From positions 378,368,718-378,432,717 of the forward strand of contig CM062290.1 of the NCBI GenBank assembly GCA_031216915.1: 64,000 nt of DNA, read 5' to 3'. The position numbers and the translations under genes are program-made. The number at the start of each line of letters is the position of its first letter. Within the stretch, counting starts at the first letter, position 1. Below, in pieces: positions 11,075 to 22,339 of the stretch. The notes under the pieces are model-generated. The model did not search any database and was not told where the DNA came from. It was given only the letters and a program-made list of their open reading frames with translations. This DNA is from Pictodentalium vernedei (taxonomy: Eukaryota > Mollusca > Scaphopoda > Dentaliida > Dentaliidae).

Positions 11075-11285
11075 TTATTTATTGGTGTTTTTGGTCACAC
11101 ATTTCTGCGAAATGGCTAATCGTGACCTCAACATGAATAAAAAGTCAGCCAATCCTGTATACCCATATTGGCAATTTTAGAGGACTTCAACTCCGGGCGT
11201 TGGTTACCGGGTCCTATTTTACCAGTAAAACAGAGCTTGGTTGCAACAATGAACAAGCACTGCTACACTTTCTGGGGTTAAATAA
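11075..11285 (+). mobile_element. Composite repeat, second copy
   Basis: It starts with TTTATTTATTGGTGTTTTTG and AATGGCTAATCGTGACCTC like a SINE tail. It continues with TTTTAGAGGACTTCAACTCC, ACCGGGTCCTATTTTACC and AACAAGCACTGCTACACTTT instead of the usual SINE body. It is collinear with the insertion inside the LINE at 7055-7275. Confidence 0.55.
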
Positions 11286-11336
11286 CTAAGGAATACATAA
11301 AGAGAATACATTCATGACTTTTCAACCACTTATCTA

Positions 11337-11592
11337 CAGTACGTGGAGAGTGGATTGTAACTAAATCACCCGCGGACTGGAGTTATCAGCCAAGCTATAA
11401 CTTTCAAATTCTGTACATACCGACAAAAACACAAGCAATGTTTTAGCCAATGGACCTCCGGGTTTAACCCGGAGGTCCATTGGCTGAAACTTTGCTTGTG
11501 CTGGTTATGCTTTGCAACAAATTTGCAATTATTACTTGGGTGGAATCTCCACTCTGCGAGTGATTTAGTGATAATACACTCTCCACGTACTG
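11337..11592. mobile_element. Tc1-like MITE (family M3)
   Basis: TA target duplication with inverted ends CAGTACGTGGAGAGTG / CACTCTCCACGTACTG. The core hairpin is CCAATGGACCTCCGGGTTTA with its inverse. About 256 bp, non-coding. Confidence 0.85.
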
Positions 11593-11619
11593 TAAAACGA
11601 ATAGAAGAGAACACTTACA

Positions 11620-11818
11620 AAATACTTTCATAAATAACTACTGTTTTTCCTTTTTGACCTCGAAACATAGCTTATGAATCCTAATTGGAACGAGCTCGTT
11701 CGAGTGAGGGGTCATAAACCATGTTTTGGGGGCGAAAGCTGAAAAAATGATAAAATTTGTATGGCGATTTTAGTGAACAGCACTGGCTGGTTATAGCTGC
11801 TACATTAGGTAAAGTGGA
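11620..11818. mobile_element. P1-related MITE, degraded
   Basis: The hairpin arms AAACATAGCTTATGAATCC and GGGGTCATAAACCATGTTTT plus a right end CTACATTAGGTAAAG are recognisable. The left terminus is lost. Confidence 0.55.
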
Positions 11819-12257
11819 CAAAATTACGAACAGGTCCACAACTTAAAAACAGCCTCTAAATACTTAAAGTGCATTGTGAAAGTATAATATTTGTGGAGTT
11901 ATACGCCTTGGTTGGAGCTAGTTATGCTTTCCGAATTCAAGAAGTAGGAGGACACCCGCTTACAGAATGGACCCTCAACGCGTACCGATGGCTAATGTGG
12001 GAGGTGTCGTTGGAAGAGAGTGTACACCCTCGTAGTAGTAGAGGGGGCACCGGGACAATTTAAATTGCTCAAAGGTTTTTAATTTTCGGTCGTCGCGCGA
12101 TCATCGATCGCTTTTTAAAGAATACTAGTGGATGGAGCCGCGCGCGTTAAATATGATCTAGACATTACCAAATGGAGCGCGAGCAGCACAACTTCCAAGA
12201 GAGAAGGAAAAACGAAAATTAAAAGATTGCATATTCCGACACCCCCACACAATAGAG

Positions 12258-12390
12258 AATTTTCAAACAAACGAAACTGTACGAAACAATGTGGACGTCA
12301 CCATACGTTCCTATTGCTACGTTAAATTTGATCCGGTTACATATAATCTTTTTTATTGGGGACATGGAAATTCACATGCGATGTTTTATT
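12258..12390. repeat. Unnamed repeat, empty site of an M5 MITE
   Basis: TTTTCAAACAAACGAAACTG ... GCTACGTTAAATTTGATCCG ... CACATGCGATG matches 60755-60808 joined to 61057-61125. Confidence 0.65.
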
Positions 12391-12489
12391 ATTTTATTTA
12401 TTATTATTATTTACATCTATTAACAAAGACAAAATGTTTATTCCGAGTTTTTTCTGTCACCAAAATTCACGCAAATCCCAAATACATAG

Positions 12490-12865
12490 AGATTATTACC
12501 ATTGTGTAGATGTACAACATATGTATCCGAGTCTCGCTCCGGGTTCTAAGGGTAGATCACGACTCGTCTTCGACTCGACGTGATGTGCTCTTAGAACCCG
12601 GAACTCGACTCGGATACATATTTTGTACATCCACATAATGGTAATAACCATTTTTCTTAAAATATATTGGGGATAAGTCAAGAATGTAGATGAATATATA
12701 ACGAACTATTTATTCGTACTGATGAACAAAAAGAGAAAATGGTACTCACCCGAAAGGAAGTGCTTATAAACGACCCCCTGATACAAACGTCTGTATCAGA
12801 GGGCCGGATACACGACAGTTGCGGAGTTAATGCAGACAAAATACATGCTGATTGTAAGATAAATC
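12490..12865. repeat. Hairpin-bearing repeat M6, second copy
   Basis: TGTAGATGTACAACATATGT, AGATCACGACTCGTCTTCGA, TTTTGTACATCCACATAATG, then the same downstream 250 bases as the copy at 890. Confidence 0.78.
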
Positions 12866-12869
12866 ACTG

Positions 12870-14990
12870 TATACTACGCCTGGGTTGCAGCAACCTCGAC
12901 GACCATTTATTCAACAATCATCGGACCAGTTCACCTCTTTGTAACTGAGGCGAACGTGAAACAAGCCATCACTTTTTTTCTTTGTTTGTCCAATACATTC
13001 AGAAATAAGAAGCTCAACTCAATGTGAATGTGTACATACATACATTGAGGGATCAGGGAGATTCAGTTGTAATGAACAAATACCATGAGTGTAACAAGGC
13101 GGACCGAAAGTGAAAAATAATTTGTGTCCTTCTGCGATCCACAACGGATCGAACCTCGCCTACGTATCCCGCCCATTCAGCCTGGAAAACATCTTTTCTC
13201 TTCCACTATCGCCCTTTCACCTTTCTGTCTATCACTCTTTCAAAAACTCACCTTCACCGCCTTACATCAGTACCAGTCTAAAACCTTACGAAAGGCGGTA
13301 CAGATAACTTCAATGTAAAAAGATATATTTCGCCATACAATTTATAATTAGTGTGTAATCTTTGTCAAACACCTTTATCCACGTGGGAGGGGCGACATGG
13401 GGTTGTTTAGCCTCACCATTAAAATATTGGGGGACGAGCCAACAATGAGGGTCAGAAACTCGGCTCGCTAAACTGAGTTGGGATCGTACTATGATTTTCT
13501 TCCCTGCCAATTAAACTCGAAATATAGGTTCGTTCATCGTTAGGTGTGATTCCTAATCACTTCAGGCTGCAGAAAGGAAACACTGAATAAAGAGCAACGA
13601 TTCTATCATTTACATTTAAAATAAACTCACTTCGATATTCAACATATTTAAAAATCAACATGGCTTGAGATTTATCACAAGGGTTAAATAGCATAAATTT
13701 TTTCATCAACGTCTATCGCCCTGTATTGGCGCTATAGTACACATTGAAAGTGCTACTGTCGCGGGCCTGCAAAAGGAGCTTAAAACATCGTGTCTTAATC
13801 TTTCGCGTATGTGCGAGTCTGCAGACCTGACTGCCGGGGGATCCCGACTAGCAATGTTAATTACCTTGTGGCAATATAGTTCTGATTTAGATTAAGTTCA
13901 TCCACTCTGTCCTCTAGTTTAGCAAGTCTACGTCGCATACCTTATACATGTGTCCTTAGACAGAACTCTCCTTGAATGTTCCCGTCCTTTTGAAATTCCA
14001 GCAGTTCATGGCCGAACTCACAACTTCAAAATGCGCTTTCGAGCTTGCGTCAATTGTCACTTGTCGACTTCGAGTCGATATTCACAACACTCTGATACTA
14101 AAACAGGCTACTACTCGATCAACCTCTGCGTTCTTAAGGGTTAATACCACAATACAATAGCCTACACTCTGAGCCAGGTGCGAGTCGATCCTCTCTAACG
14201 ACATCTAAACTTAGCCTTTACTTGGGTTCCTAATCTATTATCTGAATTCGGGCTTGTAGCCATCCTACATCCACATAATCTGACAATAGCGGCGTACAAC
14301 GGAGCTTCGTGGATTACCCAGCAATTCCACTCGCACGAGACCCTATTATATGGCGTCTCATAAACGGCCGATCCCAAGTCTCTCTGAAATAGCTTGTTCT
14401 CCACCCTTTTATATCTGGTCTTGGAATGGTCAGATAACCAAATTTCAAGATGCCTAAACATGGCACGCGACATTTCTGAAGATAAAATAACCGCGCGCCA
14501 ATGCATATGCTATCAAGTGTATCTCGAGAATAATATACTTGATAGCCGTGACGACTGGAATCAATCTATATGCGAGATTAATTAACTGAAGATGGCATGG
14601 AGACATTTTATTCTGTCTAGTAATATGCCAGAGAAGTATCCCACTGTGAATCGCCGAAGGCTAATTATCTAATTAAAACATGTGTGCTCACAACACAGCG
14701 AGAACTACATATATCTGAGCTTGAAAGTCAGTATGTGGAGGGATGGGGGCGGTTCCCTTTTAGATTGACTCCTAACAATGTTCTTCATGGAAGCAGCCCA
14801 CACATGTGTTATGTTTGCTGCTGAATCAACTTTCATGTATATTCTTTATTACAAGTGTATTCCTTGTTTTACTCTCTGTACTTTTCTTTTGTTTCTGCAT
14901 TGAAATAAATATTGTTTAAACTAAAACATTTGTGGTAGCTTCGCGAAATGTTTGTTTACTGAGGAAAACCGATAAGATTTACTTGTATAA
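12870..14990. other. About 2.1 kb without recognised features
   Basis: No coding motif, long palindrome or family repeat is visible. The - strand frame 14195-14506 (103 codons) matches nothing I recognise and has no splice context. Confidence 0.5.
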
Positions 14991-14992
14991 TA

Positions 14993-15249
14993 CAGTACGT
15001 GGAGAGTGTATTATCACTAAATCACCCGCAGAGTGGAAATTCCACCCAAGCAATAATTGCAAATTTATTACAAAGAATAACCAGCACAAGCACAGTTTCA
15101 GCCAATGGACCTCCGGGTTAGACCCGGAGGTCCATTGGCTGAAACATTGCTCGTGTTTTTTGTCGATAGGTACAAAATTTGAAAGTTATAGCTTGGGTGA
15201 TAACTTCACTCCGCGGGTGATTTAGTTATAATCCACTCTTCACGTACTG
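14993..15249. mobile_element. Tc1-like MITE (M3), second copy
   Basis: TA-CAGTACGTGGAGAGTG ... CACTCTTCACGTACTG-TA, same core hairpin as the 11337 copy and opposite orientation. Confidence 0.85.
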
Positions 15250-15950
15250 TATAGTCAAGTCATTAACAGTCGGGGTGCAAAGCCCAATATATAAATAAAA
15301 ATAAATCTTCAAACGAGAATACAGAATTATTAGGAATCACAGATCCTCTGAACCCGAATAATGATTTACAATAAAACACCAGAAGAGCGGATGTTCCACT
15401 CTGAAAATTATTAGAAAAATAAAATTATGTGATAAGGTATGAGAAGTACAAAGATTCAGCGAACAGACCTCTACGTTGAACCCGGATGGTCATTAACTGA
15501 AATTCGCGTTTTAACTCTTAACCCGCCAAGTACTTTCAAGTTAAGTTATCATCAGATCTAGTCATGGCAGCATCACAGCAGCAGTCCTGGCTAGATGTCA
15601 TGAACACTTCATCAAAATTTAACTCACGAAATCTTTACTGAGAAAATCCATTCAACTTTCAGGGAAAAGCTTGATTAAATATGCCCAAATTATACTTATT
15701 TCAGTGGCATGCGAAATCCTTTCCAGGGCAGGAATATCCGCCAGAAGCAGGCAAGGGGTTAATGGCATTTCAGATAGTTTGATTTATTATGCAATAGAAA
15801 CTCCGCTCTGTAGGTATGTTATAGTGAATATCGCTCAGTTGAATTTATTTGTTGTGTTTAAAGGTAGTTTCAGCATCTATGACCTTGTTCTGCCTGGTAC
15901 AGATGTATAAAGACAATCGCGTATGTCTGGGCTGTCCCCTTTAGATGCCT
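15250..15950. other. No gene recognised
   Basis: Short frames only (for example 79 codons at 15671-15910), without motifs. CCTCTACGTTGAACCCGGAT at 15470 is a weak echo of the M3/M4 hairpin arm. Confidence 0.45.
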
Positions 15951-16560
15951 TTAACTTTTTGAACCTGAGCGGCCGCTTTTCCGGCCAGGAACATAATACA
16001 TCATAACGGGGCGCGTTGGCTCAGTAGGTAGAGGTGCAGGCTGCAAGCCGAGAGGTCCTCGGTTCGAATCCCACCTGCGGCAACCGCATTGTGTCCCTGG
16101 GCAAGACACTTCACCCCCATTGCCCACGTGGTGGCACGGTGACGCTGTGTACTAAGGCGCACTGCACGTCGATTGGTGCACTTGTCTTCAACCAATGCTA
16201 CCCCTGCTTGTGTGGAGTTAGTGTGTTGGGGAGCTGACAGTTGCTCGCCGTTGCTCGGTGGTTCCTTCTGGGTACTCCGGCTTCCTCCACCCGTAAAACT
16301 GTCATGGCCATGATTAGCCATTGTGCAGAGGTATGTGAGCTTAAACACCAATAAATAATAATAATAATACATCATAACGTGATTAAGTAGGATGGCTGTT
16401 CAGTAAATGTGTGGGGTAGTCCAATCAATATTTTCAACGTGCAGCCCCGAGGCTGCACGTTGAAAATATTGATTTGTCTACCACAAATGTTGAACATGGA
16501 CTCTTCTAATTGCTGCCATTGAACTGACATGGAAGATACTACTAGCGTTCAATGGATTAA
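15951..16560. mobile_element. TTAA MITE family P2, split by a SINE
   Basis: TTAA at both ends, GGCCGCTTTTCCGGCC near the left end, and a hairpin AATATTTTCAACGTGCAGCC / GGCTGCACGTTGAAAATATT. The SINE at 16009-16365 is inserted with a 14-base duplication. Other copies: 42543, 56696 and 63603. Confidence 0.82.
16009..16365 (+). mobile_element. SINE (T1 head) inside a P2 MITE
   Basis: The 14-base duplication AATACATCATAACG lies at 15995-16008 and 16366-16379. Complete head with TGGCTCAGTAGG and GGTTCGAATCC, full body, (AATA)n tail. Confidence 0.92.
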
Positions 16561-16564
16561 CCCC

Positions 16565-16668
16565 CAGACTTTGGGTTCCAGTTGAATTTTACCAGCAAAG
16601 CCGAACTTGCTTTCAACGAAAAACACGCACTGCTCATCTTCTCGGGGATAGCCAAGGTTGACTTTTCC
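16565..16668 (+). mobile_element. Composite repeat, partial fourth copy
   Basis: TTTTACCAGCAAAGCCGAAC, CAACGAAAAACACGCACTGC and TTCTCGGGG match the end of the repeat at 11225-11275. It directly follows the MITE that ends at 16560. Confidence 0.4.
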
Positions 16669-17224
16669 TGTACGGTATATGGCAGTATCAGCTTCAATTA
16701 CATCGAAATATTAAACTAAAACGAAATAAAAAGCTAAATAGTGGAAAAGAATAATATGTAGGACGGATGGGAAGATTTTTCCCAAGTGAATTCTGTATTA
16801 CAGATGTACTGAACTTTCAGAAGATAAAAGAAGATAATGTGTTTCCATTCTACAGTTTTATGTCGGATAAAAGGAATGTTTTTCACAAACTTGAGTTATA
16901 TCCTGAAACTTTAATAATAGTGCATCTAATATTTAACGTACGTGCTTACTGAACGATTAGCACGTTAACAGCTTGATATTTATAAGTAACTTTCTGACTG
17001 CAGGATTATAAGTGAACGAGTTACGTCATATCCAGTGGATTATTTTATATTTCTTGTAAATAAAGTTCACTAATTCGCTACCATGTCTCTCACACGAAAA
17101 TATATAAAAGCAGATTGTCAAAATGTTCGACCACAAGTCTAACAGAAGAAGTATCAACCAGCAATAGTCAGGAAACAATTTATGACAATCAGTTTGTGGT
17201 AACTATTCAACGGAAATTTCATTA

Positions 17225-17712
17225 TGGTGCCAACTAAACAGAATATCTTGAATTTATTTTTGTTTCTGAGGGTAAGTTTTGCAGTTATCCTTTTGCCAAA
17301 GGTATATTTGGTCATCACAATGCGATCCCCGGAGCTGAGGGGGAAAATTGGGAAAGACGGTGAAAGGGAGTGCCAGATGTGTAACTTGGGCATGGTGGAG
17401 ACCCTGGAACACTTTCTTCTAGAATGCCCAAAGTATCGGTCTAAAAGAATGAGATTCACTGGGAGTATAATGGGGAAGTGGGATGGGAGAATGAAGGACA
17501 TGTGGTTAGGGGGAGACTCAAAGGAGAGGGTTAATGTGCTAATCGGAGGGATTGGGAAGAATGGGGTAAGGGATGTCATCAAGCAGTTCGTCTCCGAATG
17601 TTGGGAGGAGAGGAGAAGCGTGGGAACAGGGGGCAGTTGGCAGTTCAGGGGTAACCAAGGCCTTCTCGTCCGAGAACCGCGACAAATCAGCGGCTGGCCA
17701 AAGTGTTATTAA
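17225..17712 (+). pseudogene. Non-LTR retrotransposon 3' fragment with HCHC-like motif
   Basis: The frame contains ECQMCNLGMVETLEHFLLEC followed by P-K-Y-R-S-K-R. The C-x2-C ... E-T-x-E-H-x4-C ... Y-x3-R pattern is the zinc-knuckle-like tail found after RT/RNase H in several LINE clades. No RT is present, so it is a 5'-truncated remnant. The 3' part, AAGGCCTTCTCGTCCGAGAA to GACAAATCAGCGGC, recurs at 18650-18690. A MITE (17832-18082) lies between the two fragments. Confidence 0.65.
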
Positions 17713-17831
17713 CGTGAAGGTGATGGAATTTGGTCAACAGTTTTACCAGGTTATCCCTCTGTACACCTTTGTCTTTGTCGAAATATCAAAATATCAAGAT
17801 GAAAATTTCTTAGCACAATGCAATTAGTAAT

Positions 17832-18082
17832 TTAACCCTTTACCCAACGTAACGGCCAAAACCGGCCAGCGCTATTCTCAAAAATCGCCAATTAATTTTC
17901 AAAATCTTTTCATTTTTTGTCTCAAAAACATAGGTTATGACCCCTTGTTGGAACGAGCTCGTCGAGCTCGTTCCAACGAGGGGTCATAACCTATGTTTTT
18001 GAGACAAAAAATGAAAAAAATTAGTTATTCAAGAATTTTGTTTGCAAGTGTCGTCTGCTTTTCATGTTAGGTAAAGGGTTAA
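17832..18082. mobile_element. piggyBac-like MITE (P1), full copy
   Basis: TTAACCCTTTACCCAACGTA at the left, GTTAGGTAAAGGGTTAA at the right, and the central palindrome 17920-18010. It is in inverse orientation to the 8793 copy and lies between two LINE fragments. Confidence 0.87.
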
Positions 18083-18164
18083 ATTGGAATTCAAACACAA
18101 AGACAGGGCAGCGTGAGTAAGTGAGGGAGATGGTAGAGAATTATTCAATACAGATCTTTGACTA

Positions 18165-18718
18165 AGAAGTGGTGACAACGCAGGATAAAAAAGCGTCCGA
18201 GAAAGAGTCACAGAGGATTGTAACCGACATTGGCGAAAGGCGGTTCAAAGCAAAGAGGTTTTGCGGCCCGCGTTATAAAGACAAGCCAGGTTTTGAAGAG
18301 TACCTTGATGGCGCCTTTGAAGGGGGGGGGGGGGGGTGTCACTGCCGTGTAAATAGAGGTTGCGCTTGGGGCGGGAGAGGAATTGAAAAACACAGTGAAA
18401 AGGAGTGCGAAATGTGTAATTTATGAGTAGTGGAGACCGTGAATACTTTCTATTAGAATGTCCATAATACCAATCTAACAGAATAATATTCACTGGCAGT
18501 ATATTGGTGAAGTGGGTAGGAGAATGAAGCATATGTGGGTAATGAGAGACACAAACAGAGGGTTAGAACGCTTATCGAGGTTCTTTTATAGGTGTTGGCA
18601 GGAAAGGTAAGGCGCGGGGGTAAGGGGGAATTTAGTAGCACAAGGTTAATCAAGGCCTTCTCACCCGAGAACTACGACAAATCAGCGGCCGGCCAAATTG
18701 TTATTATTATTATTATTA

Positions 18719-18755
<37 letters not shown>
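18165..18755 (+). pseudogene. Second 3' fragment of the same retrotransposon, with (TTA)n tail
   Basis: Degraded frames show KHSEKECEMCNL, a stop, then VVETVNTF with another stop, matching the C-x2-C ... E-T-x-x-H/F region at 17360-17440. A 13-base G run sits at 18325-18337. It ends GAGAACTACGACAAATCAGC, GGCCGGCCAAATTG and (TTA)n at 18699-18754. Both fragments face the same way. Confidence 0.6.
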
Positions 18756-18757
<2 letters not shown>

Positions 18758-18944
18758 AATTCAATCACTGATTTGTATCAAACAGGATTGAGTTAGTTAG
18801 TTGGCCGTTTGGCATTGGGCGACAACATTATAGCTTTCCGTATGTCGTCATACCTTCACCCGTAACTAGCTGCATGAACAATACCAATAGTATTTTTTGA
18901 AAACCCCCTGAATAGCACGGAGTAGGGCTGCACGGTATATCGAT

Positions 18945-19115
18945 AAACCGATATATACATTTTGCCATAACAGTGTTGATCCGTGTCGTAGTATCACGTC
19001 GAGTTGAGGTGGCCAGATTGTCGGATCACACGAGCTGTCGCAGGAAATCTGGTCACCTCAACGAGACCTCAACCTCAACGAGACGTGATAGAACGACACG
19101 GATCAACAGACTGTT
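18945..19115. repeat. Imperfect inverted repeat
   Basis: CATAACAGTGTTGATCCGTG, AGGTGGCCAGATT pair with AATCTGGTCACCTC and GACACGGATCAACAGACTGT. TAGGGCTGCACGGTATATCG at 18924 and ATACCGG-rich words at 19430 and 19900 suggest an old hAT-like end; weak. Confidence 0.5.
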
Positions 19116-19566
19116 ATGATGATAGGTTTATTATATGACTGACACACCAACAGTTAATTTGCTTACCTCGATTTACTTATTCCCTTGAAAGCCGAACATA
19201 AAAATAGCAGACGAAACTTTGTAAACAACGGAAACGGCTTCCCAAGTACGAAGTTCATTTTTAACGGATAAATAGTCCGACGTTATTCGTACGGAAATTC
19301 CCGGCAATTTCCGTAGGCGTGTGATGTGGTGTTTGATCCGAGAAAATCTCACCTGGTGTGATCCGACAGTCTGAAGAAAATCGTCAAACAGTAGTGGTAT
19401 TTGGGGTAAAAATATCATAGTCATATAATAAATACCGGTAGTCAAACCAATATAGACTGAATACCGATGAAATTACAAAAATATCGATCTATCGTCATTA
19501 TTTATTTACCCACAATTTCATTTTCAAGATGTTTTAAGTTTTAACTGTAGCCCCGAATGAATAATA

Positions 19567-19802
19567 TTATCCCTTTACCCAAGAAATCGCCCACGTGTGC
19601 TCGCGTAATATACCAATTCAGCAGTTGAAAAAATAATTCTCAACAAAACTATGTCATGTGACTCCTCATTGGAAGGAGCTCGCTGAGCTCGTTCCAAGGA
19701 GGGGGTCACATGATAATGTTTTGTAGAAACTTTTGGAAAAATCTGATAAACTATTATTTAAAATAATGAATTTTGATATCGTTTGAGCTGGGTAAAGGTG
19801 TT
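19567..19802. mobile_element. P1-related MITE, diverged
   Basis: CCCTTTACCCAAGAAATCGC ... GAGCTGGGTAAAGG around a hairpin at GAAGGAGCTCGCTGAGCTCG (19660-19725). Confidence 0.6.
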
Positions 19803-19968
19803 TCGAAGCGCATATTCAAGGCATGCTGATTCGTTCCGACTGTGATCTCAAGTCTCGATGTGGTACTTATGTTCAGATATCTGAACAGTTTTCGATATAC
19901 CGGTATACCGCGATATTTTTTTTTGAATACCGATACCGGTATTCAGTTTTGAATTTGATCCGCGTTGT

Positions 19969-20232
19969 GTCCTTGAGCAAGACACTTCACCCCCATTGCT
20001 CCCGTGGGGGCACGATGGCGTTGTGTACCAAGGCGTACTGCACGTCGACGCTGCACCTGCCTTCAACCAATGCTGACCCTGGAGTTGGAGCGGTATGTTG
20101 GGGAGCTGACCATTGCTTGCCGTTGCTCGGTGATTCTCTCCGGGTACTCCGGCTTCCTCCACCCGTAACACTGCCATGGTCATGATTAGGCACTCTGCAG
20201 AAATATGTGACCTTAAACGCCAATAAATAAAT
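19969..20232 (+). mobile_element. SINE body, head missing
   Basis: Begins at GCGTTGTGTCCTTGAGCAAG and runs to AACGCCAATAAATAAATAAT. 5'-truncated, so its head type is unknown. Confidence 0.82.
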
Positions 20233-20271
20233 AATACCGACAAGCAAATATTGGACCAAAACGCGTATGGC

Positions 20272-20515
20272 CACTAACCCAATGTTACGACAAAATCCGA
20301 CTAAGCTATTCACAAAATTCGTCACTTCAATTTGGCTTTTCTTTCAGTTTTGACCCCAAAACACAGCTTATTACCCTTCATTGGAACCAACTTTGGGAAC
20401 TCGTCCCAATGAAGGGCCCTAAACTGTATTTTTGGGGCGAAAACTAGCAAAAATTGTTATTCAAGAAAATTGTTGCAAGTGTCGCCAACTTGCCGTGTGA
20501 AGTAAAGGATTAAGT
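20272..20515. mobile_element. P1-related MITE, diverged
   Basis: CTAACCCAATGTTACGAC ... GTGTGAAGTAAAGGATTAA, with a damaged hairpin around 20370-20430 (CCTTCATTGGAACC / CCCAATGAAGGG). Confidence 0.6.
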
Positions 20516-21210
20516 TGAAGTCTATTTTAATACTTGTAGATTGTTTACGGTAATTTAGAATCAAATGAAGTTTACCAACCGACTATTGAAGAAGAGTTGG
20601 AGGCTGCCATCTTAGTATCCCACACTGGTAAGTCATATGTCCTACTGATATGGAGTGCGGTGAGAGAAAGAGAAATGCAATCGAAACTATCGTCTGTAGA
20701 ATGGAATAAGACGCCACCTGCAGCGCTAAAGCATTGCAGATGGCGTCCTTGTTCCACTCAAGGGAAGATATGCCTTATCATTGTTTTTCTTTAGAACTTT
20801 TCTTCAAAGTCAAAAGACATTCCCTCTAAATACGTGGAAACTCCACCAATTTGTGTACCTGTCGGCGAACCATGTGGTGTGTAGGTGACGGTGTGTATGT
20901 GTTGTATGCTTCGAAAGACGGGATGCGATCGACATGGGAAGGATTATGGTGTCTCAAAAGTTCAGTGAGAGTCATCGAGGAAATTGTTCTGAACCACGTC
21001 ATCCATTAAATTATATTTATAATATGTTTATATTAAACCATCAAATGAAGGTGATTTAGTTTGATAATAGGTTTGAATATCATTACCGACCATTTGATTC
21101 ACTCAATATCTCTTACCTGTTATTTCACTCTGTTGCCAGTAAGTACGTCAATGCTAGCAACCTATCGAATATTTGTAATTAAAACACAGAACTAAGCACA
21201 CCTTCTATCT
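20516..21210. other. No gene recognised apart from hairpin 20690-20768
   Basis: AT-rich unique-looking sequence. Confidence 0.45.
20690..20768. repeat. Short hairpin family H
   Basis: AATGGAATAAGACGCCACCT and its inverse GCAGATGGCGTCCTTGTTCC around GCGCTAAAGC. Confidence 0.65.
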
Positions 21211-21211
21211 A

Positions 21212-21526
21212 CAGATAAAACTAGAAGTCCTGTTACGAACTGTGCGCTTAGCTAGGCTTAATTGCGCGTAGGAATTGCACGCAATTGCCATATCTATCGA
21301 ATGGCATCCAAAGCAAGACAGGTTCTCCTGGTTACTCATATCAAACACAGGCAAAGTTTCTGCCAATGAACCTCCGGGATACCCGGAGGTCCAGCTGAAA
21401 CACAGCTTGTGCACAGGCCATATGTACAGAATTTGATAGCCTTACTATGGTGATAACGCGCAGATTAACGCGCAGATCGACGTGCTATTTGTGCGCATTT
21501 CATGACAGGACTTCTAGTTTTAACTG
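21212..21526. mobile_element. Tc1-like MITE (M4), second copy
   Basis: TA-CAGATAAAACTAGAAGTCC ... GGACTTCTAGTTTTAACTG-TA. One arm of the core hairpin is shortened (CCTCCGGGATACCCGGAGGT). Confidence 0.8.
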
Positions 21527-21935
21527 TAATTTTTACCAAATCAAAACAGAAATATTAAAGCAAAGTCAAGTCAAGTAAGTGTATTAATTTTTTCACATCC
21601 ATTTGACCAATCTCTTCACGATTGGCAATAACAGAACTCCGAAAAGTTGAGTTGAAGAGAAGAACTGGAATTATCTGGAAAAATTGTTTCTCTCTATTTT
21701 TGAGATAAAACCAGAAAAAATGTCTCTCTTTATTTAATTCTAACACTGAAGCTCAGCATCATTGTTATGCATATCCCATTCTCACCAGTTCCTTTGAGAT
21801 CAACTGCTCCTGATAGAGGTAATATTATGAAATCATTCACGGTTACACTTACAATCCTCCATTCCTTTTTGCAATGGACAGAATCGTACAGTGCAAAAAG
21901 GGCGATTTCATGCTGGATTACATAATTCGTGGTTT

Positions 21936-22192
21936 CAGTACGTGGAGAGTGTACTATCACTAAATCACCCGCAGAGTGGAGATTACACACGAGCAATAAT
22001 TGAAAAGTTGTTGAAAAACATAACCATCACAAGCAAAGTTCCAGATAATGGACCTCCGGGTTTAACCCGGAGGTCCATTGACTGAAACATCGCTTGTCTT
22101 TTTTGTCCATATGTTCAGAATTTGAAAGTGATACTTTGGGTGATAACTCCACTGCACGGGTGATTTAGCTACAATCCACTCTCAACGTACTG
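21936..22192. mobile_element. Tc1-like MITE (M3), third copy
   Basis: CAGTACGTGGAGAGTG ... CACTCTCAACGTACTG with the core GGACCTCCGGGTTTAACC. It ends ~150 bp before the decayed Tc1 transposase. The ends of that transposase element are not the same as far as can be seen. Confidence 0.84.
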
Positions 22193-22339
22193 TATATCTA
22201 CCATATACTCAATTGATAGACCAGGTGACAATTGAGAACCTAACTTGAAGTTCATAGAACATAGATTGGACAGTACAGTGATATGTGATTTGGCATATCA
22301 TTCTTTCGTCATCACGTTTTTACTGATCTGGCAACTAAG

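Noticed and set aside
14195..14506. 103-residue frame on the - strand
   Set aside because: No motif, paralogue or splice signal; its length is expected by chance.
16009..16090. A stand-alone tRNA gene
   Set aside because: The A- and B-box-like words belong to the head of a SINE with target duplications and the family body.
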